Shown: positions 62,401 through 64,000 of the stretch, piece after piece
Position numbering within the stretch: the stretch's first letter is position 1
How the letters are laid out: each line of letters opens with the position of its first letter
Assembly: GCA_964403285.1 (NCBI GenBank)
Contig: CAYOFG010000003.1
Location: 1 to 64,000, forward strand
Direction of reading: 5' to 3'
Length of the DNA stretch: 64,000 bases
Source of the DNA: WVXT01 sp964403285
GTDB taxonomy: Bacteria > UBA6262 > WVXT01
Translations under genes and position numbers: made by a program
Notes under the pieces: generated by a model
What the model was told of the DNA's origin: nothing
What the model saw: only the letters and a program-made list of their open reading frames with translations
Database searches by the model: none

Positions 62401-64000
62401 GACTAATTGGGCGGATACCTTAGGCGAGATAGATTTTATTCTGGGAACCGACCCTGATTCTGACCGGGCGGCGTTTAGGGTTAAAGATGGAGATGGGAAA
62501 TGGAGACTGCTTAAGGCTAATGATGTCTGGAGTCTTCTTGTCTGGTATAGACTTACTCAGCTCAAAGCGATGAAGGAATCAGACACTTTACCTGATATAT
62601 ATAAAGATATACATCAAGGAAAAGTAACAGGAAAAGATATGCTCACAGATGGCTATGTTATTGAAACCTGGGTAACTACTGATTTAATTGAGGCTATAGT
62701 TAACTCTTTTGGTTTGTCCACTGAGTTCAGGCCGAAGGTGGGATTTAGCGCCATTGCTGAGGTGGCTTTAGATAAGATTGCCTTACCTGTTCTTTGCGAA
62801 AGATACGCTTTAAACTTAGAGGATGTGCTTAATCACTATAAAGAAGAAGGGGTGCAATATATTGCTGAAAGATTAGCCAGAAGCAGAAGAGATGTCTTGC
62901 AAGAAATCTTTGCTATCTTGAGGAGCAGACTTTTAGGTGGATTTGAAGAGAGTAACGGCGTCTCCTTTGGCGGACATACCTTAGAGAAAGACGGACTACT
63001 TGCCTCTGTGGCAGTTGCAGAAATCGCAGCATATGCCAAAAGTCAAAATACTACACTGTATGAACTTCTGAATCGCATCTATCTTGAGTATGGTTATTAC
63101 GCTACCCAGAATATTCCTCTGAAATTAGATGAATTGACTGGCAACGCTGAGAAGAAAAAGATTCTGGAGTCACTGGGGCAAAAGCTTATTGAAGTCAATC
63201 AATACCGGGGAACAGAAGAAGCCCTGAAGATTGGTTCATCTGAAATTATTGAGGCGCGCTCTGGCAGGGAAATTACTCATATGGATGAAGAAGGTTACAA
63301 ATTCAGTCTTTCAGATACAGATTGGGTTATTCCTCGGCCTTCAGGAACCGAACCCAAGATTAGATTTTATGGTCAAGTAAAAGTTGACCCTTCCTTACTT
63401 ACACAAGAAAATATTGAGCAGGAAAAACAAAAAGCCGACCAGAGAGCTGAAAATTTGGTTAAACAGGCGCAGGAATTTGCCACCAGGGGTATTCTTACTG
63501 AAGAGCCTATTAGCAAGCCATTAAAGGAATCTTTTATCCTCAATTTTATAAAATCCCTGAAACAAAGGGCAGAAGAAGCAGGTTATCCTGTGAATGAACA
63601 GACGAAATTTTCTTTACTTATTGGTGGGCATGTAAAAACATCTCCTTCCTTCAGAATAGTTAATTATCTTTTGCAATTGGCTGAGGAAAATGTTGTTTAT
63701 TTACCTTACGAGATTTCTTCGGAGAAAGAATTAGAAGAGCTTATTCAAATCTTAAGAGAGTCTCCCCGCTTGGTAGAATTGATTATCAGCGATCCCTATA
63801 AGATATGCGCGCTTAACTATGTGGATGAACTTGCTGAATCGGCAAAGAAGGCGCAGGCGGTTAATAATATTGTAATCACCAGAGATAATAAATTGCTTGG
63901 TTCAATGTTTGATGGCTTAGCTTTTATATATTGGTGGAAGGACATCTTAGGTAAGAGCTTGGATAATAAAAAGATTATCCACTTAGGTGCTGGTGGAGTG
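56471..64000 (+). CDS. Giant modular exported polyprotein 3 (3' end outside the window)
   Basis: The frame is open for all 2,510 codons to the window end. Order: signal peptide and Tiki/TraB-like N-module (1-805; H126, H592); HAD phosphatase (D827, D829); a membrane pair; a HEGVH metallopeptidase-like domain (H1216, E1217, H1220); HEAT repeats; an unassigned region with HQGSH; a phosphohexomutase with Ile1822 in place of the catalytic Ser; and a shikimate-dehydrogenase-like start. Whether it ends in the shared C-module cannot be seen. No SFNP cassette has appeared so far. Confidence 0.92.
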   Translation, partial: MVAWWCSKANKIWLRVLAVVVSSVFFFTQVVGASVPDRSFWAERRKARQKLLASREKPHQSDRRESLGEKLEEKDVAGEVSSLITPHNLFTVPSQYGTVREVHTQGSSKEPQGMGNRLIIHIQDAHSSPEAQLNSANILKYLRDSLAQTSGVSSESLTREDETIVSHSRVDGVSSEGLTKPLLICVEGSSGLIDTTLLSSFPEEKVKEEVASEFLKEGKITGEEYFAIIKDEKAPVVNIYGVEDKRAYEKNLKAFDEGISSGEKIRNYFQKVQEEINPLKARLYNKRLKDLESKIEAYQKKKISLSQYCQYLHRLLDDAGSMNRTSTESNVGTTFMTPKRYPNFRLFVEASQFEEKIDFSRVDSERSKYIKELSEKLTNDELSELLIMSLDYRLGKVTSGEYYTYLQSLSSRMGKGLRSEDPRILTELVTSKEGKNEYPNLNLYIKYNKLYDRIDQNKLFSEINELEEELKEGLCETEEERQLVKLSRMLGVLEDLVSLKISNEDLAYYYKHRDEITSGMFSNFITESNSRLTLRSFDTPNEFLECKVKALLKFEEFYRIALSRNEALVDNTISRMEKEGAKVAVLIAGGFHTPGITELLRDRNISYVVVTPRLGEGYSSDLEISPRKKRTDFEKAIAGIMGALRPASLLVENQSFKILSAMQLYFGSLIARSQLPPAKIEKELAQMRDKWQSELGDLAQLLRKEWQIELDIAELKEMIENVAFLPVVLTRGKEAFALGVTRRRERSLPFVFKYDLVEKKVSEVIFGEENCREFLSSGSFDNKKEDQVVALGKLPELWNFLSDASLESIAKKILRIPKGIPKIVFFDLDGVLFRTPTNRFDTPAKILSKYGVEISAEQLEEITHPSEEWFRKVMLGEITEQELITYINQKLREFGLKKDLTIDEFFEIYFCERTPNEKFYPLLRKLKSKGIKLGIISDRFAGDPIVFRKKLDASFPGIFEREDLIFFSCEKHLSKQSIALFELAKNAARTKFDIKPEEILFVDDNEKFINVAQSAGLEALQYVFYDEEAPEPASYEIFRDILALPLSLENNLLESKKKPGSGLDLADTKKDTEKTSVLGLGAATLLTFGLGLLEILHTSMPQTGSEWSLFVPAVVLSLYGLPFLGTFLTSLFIVPFISLKGKKDAPELKKIVEESIAGKRAKEIVYEEFSGWQKFKVARVKPENKILYINKRWIVESDWAFINRLRKLILPIILAHEGVHFTINLSLRAIPPFIHFLNEIPAYFIMPISFLKKWSLSPISTRNANRPLYKGGSDLVKKYGGRFAGWISLLRSKNHYFQDMAKSKLIRMGKSAIPVLQKALEDDYACVRQSAAEALGEIGPEAKEAVPALEKALEGDDLSFVREAVAKALTKITGKDYTKQAEAQDNTLNNGDSFDSAFGGEGKGKGDFLAFDKGVSDEDADRLARENAIGGKIKYKKIGQAIRRIGRGRGKISFGKRGRNNQRVGKILASTFKELKRQNVQFKFSKGFGRYVNRVDNIVYLDEVLREAFQKRPPPARLVQLFAFLAHQGSHNEIFEPDNLPKEFTEEAYAGLAELEIYILAGKALREKLRRTVKSDLAKQNISWDNVILDELFDLADEYDITTPPMTLEFYHDGLFTYVGKGKFVSQIVLSCRENLIPENLRELYTYLRTQERQGKIESSEVGSTILGICENLTRRGYDKQGVEELKRLIENKDWEELTTSFFREVTFGTAGIRGVRGRPKDTDTSEEGQYLPGPNRINPDTIKRYTIGVANYILNHGLKEQGVVVARDTRIGSRRFTEEVIKVLRRKGIKVFRFEADRPVAEMALAVVELGAALGIEVTAIHNPQSDNGYRISNEFGAQLFGPEKRAIVVEIERVEIEDVDDLKLDEFDPEKDRNNHPDLHRIIGGSDTDRNMDRVYKDRVTEYILNPRIVQENAPKVRIAYDPLYGAGRNIVYELLKNELGFDVQRYEPHSVSDGRFPGLPKNPDPAEEGILDEVTNWADTLGEIDFILGTDPDSDRAAFRVKDGDGKWRLLKANDVWSLLVWYRLTQLKAMKESDTLPDIYKDIHQGKVTGKDMLTDGYVIETWVTTDLIEAIVNSFGLSTEFRPKVGFSAIAEVALDKIALPVLCERYALNLEDVLNHYKEEGVQYIAERLARSRRDVLQEIFAILRSRLLGGFEESNGVSFGGHTLEKDGLLASVAVAEIAAYAKSQNTTLYELLNRIYLEYGYYATQNIPLKLDELTGNAEKKKILESLGQKLIEVNQYRGTEEALKIGSSEIIEARSGREITHMDEEGYKFSLSDTDWVIPRPSGTEPKIRFYGQVKVDPSLLTQENIEQEKQKADQRAENLVKQAQEFATRGILTEEPISKPLKESFILNFIKSLKQRAEEAGYPVNEQTKFSLLIGGHVKTSPSFRIVNYLLQLAEENVVYLPYEISSEKELEELIQILRESPRLVELIISDPYKICALNYVDELAESAKKAQAVNNIVITRDNKLLGSMFDGLAFIYWWKDILGKSLDNKKIIHLGAGGV
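56921..57007 (+). repeat. One and a half GGAGTG-family palindromes, in frame
   Basis: A full 54-bp copy (56921-56974) is followed by a half copy (56984-57007, GGAGTG and TCAAGC-GAAG-GCTTGA). Read GVSSESLTREDETIVSHS and then DGVSSEGLTK. Genes 1 and 2 hold only one copy here. Confidence 0.87.
57427..57484 (+). repeat. GGGTTCGAT and GTAGGGACGACAT palindromes, in frame
   Basis: It lies at the same site as 1082 and 31057. Several arm bases have decayed (GAACCTCTAC, GGGACGACAT), so this looks like the oldest of the three copies. Read GSMNRTSTESNVGTTFMTP. Confidence 0.8.
58050..58124 (+). repeat. Permuted GGAGTG-family cluster, in frame
   Basis: GTCAAAC-TCTC-GTTTGACACTCC is followed by a second CGTTTGACACTCC, then ..AACGAATTCTTGGAGTG and TAAAGTGAAAGCTTTA. 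It is the counterpart of 31724 with one extra half unit. Confidence 0.8.
58925..59600 (+). other. HAD-superfamily phosphatase domain
   Basis: VFF-D827-L-D829-GVLFRT is motif I, LGIISDR motif II, and ILFVDDNEKFI motif IV. The set is intact, so phosphatase activity is likely. The substrate may be a sugar phosphate, by context only. Confidence 0.8.
59695..59900 (+). other. Two membrane helices
   Basis: Two hydrophobic stretches (about 59700-59760 and 59795-59885) are followed by LKGKK. They stand where genes 1 and 2 use other membrane cassettes. Confidence 0.65.
59900..60240 (+). other. HEGVH metallopeptidase-like domain
   Basis: LA-H1216-E1217-G-V-H1220-F gives the two zinc His and the catalytic Glu of gluzincins. 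NEIPAYF about 30 residues on could supply the third ligand. Short for a peptidase. Degenerate relatives may be HQGSH at about 61050 and HGLLH in gene 1. Confidence 0.55.
60300..60600 (+). other. HEAT / PBS-lyase-type repeats
   Basis: AIPVLQKALEDDYACVRQSA followed by AEALGEIG, then AVPALEKALEGDDLSFVREA, gives two clear repeats of about 33 residues and a weaker one before. They form protein-binding solenoids. Confidence 0.8.
60600..61500 (+). other. Unassigned region with HQGSH motif
   Basis: A Gly/Lys-rich linker (60650-60860) leads to a domain with NIVYLDEVLREAF and FLAHQGSHNEIFE. The layout echoes the HEGVH domain with Gln in place of the catalytic Glu. No family assigned. Confidence 0.4.
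61580..63400 (+). other. Phosphohexomutase (PGM/PMM) domain lacking the catalytic serine
   Basis: TFGTAGIRGVRG, D1994-P-D-S-D-R, the VSFGGHTLEKDG region and RPSGTEPKIRFY are kept. The phosphoserine loop reads T-A-I1822-H-N-P instead of TASHNP. The codon is ATT, two changes from AGT or AGC and at least two from any TCN codon. The enzyme should not carry phosphate on this residue, so it is likely inactive or regulatory. Gene 2 has the intact form. Confidence 0.85.
63560..64000 (+). other. Shikimate-dehydrogenase-like domain, cut by the window end
   Basis: SLLIGGHVKTSPSFRIVNYL resembles the substrate loop (S-x-S), ISDPYK the VTxPYK lysine loop, and AQAVNNIVITRDNKLLGSMF the GAVNTIV...GxNTDG segment of AroE. 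KIIHLGAGGV begins the NADP Rossmann fold. Several substrate residues differ from AroE. Confidence 0.65.

Noticed and set aside
54..63039. Minus-strand frames of 60-162 codons
   Set aside because: All overlap the giant genes or leaders, lack ribosome sites and recognisable domains, and recur opposite the conserved modules. They are shadows.

Overview
The window carries three giant, same-strand genes in tandem. Their coding style, lack of separate genes and domain content suggest an uncultivated, diderm-type bacterium known only from metagenomes. Candidatus Omnitrophota (OP3), a group known for giant genes, fits best, but this is an inference and no marker gene here proves it. The 100-N gap shows that this is a scaffold. 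No rRNA, tRNA, CRISPR array or transposase gene was found, and no independent minus-strand gene is supported.

Layout. Gene 1 runs from 177 to 29827, interrupted by the gap at 21539-21638 (about 9,850 codons plus the unknown gap). Gene 2 runs from 30140 to 55966 (8,608 codons). Gene 3 starts at 56471 and is still open at the window end (2,510 codons seen). Each gene is preceded by a GEMM-type cyclic-dinucleotide riboswitch whose 3' stem overlaps an intrinsic terminator. A palindromic block follows, then a Shine-Dalgarno sequence and ATG. The leaders share no coding content, so each giant gene is a separately gated unit.

Protein plan. All three proteins start with the same module of about 800 residues: a signal peptide followed by a Tiki/TraB/ChaN-like domain with conserved DAH, VEG and GGFH motifs. 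Genes 1 and 2 end with the same module of about 700 residues: a degenerate phosphoglucose-isomerase-like domain and a HAD-like tail ending in YKVQA. Between these lie different enzyme cargoes. Gene 1 carries a SecA-like ATPase, a membrane block, two (alpha/alpha)6 glycosidase-like domains, five near-identical 69-residue repeats, a polytopic membrane domain, and 2H-phosphoesterase, HIT/GalT, DUF218, radical SAM and epimerase domains. Gene 2 carries HIT/GalT, GalE, an APH-type kinase, a GT2-like transferase, HD, two 2H domains, RmlB, UDP-glucose dehydrogenase, two UDPGP-like domains, a degenerate Nudix domain, a DUF89-like domain, an NAGPA-like phosphodiester glycosidase, a phosphohexomutase and an M50-like protease. 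Gene 3 carries a HAD phosphatase, a HEGVH metallopeptidase-like domain, HEAT repeats, a phosphohexomutase lacking its catalytic serine, and the start of a shikimate-dehydrogenase-like domain.

The theme is nucleotide-sugar and polysaccharide metabolism built as polyproteins, apparently gated by cyclic di-GMP, the usual signal for exopolysaccharide production. The second theme is a set of modular, nested palindromic repeats. They sit in frame inside these genes, at the same sites in different paralogues, and again in the untranslated leaders.
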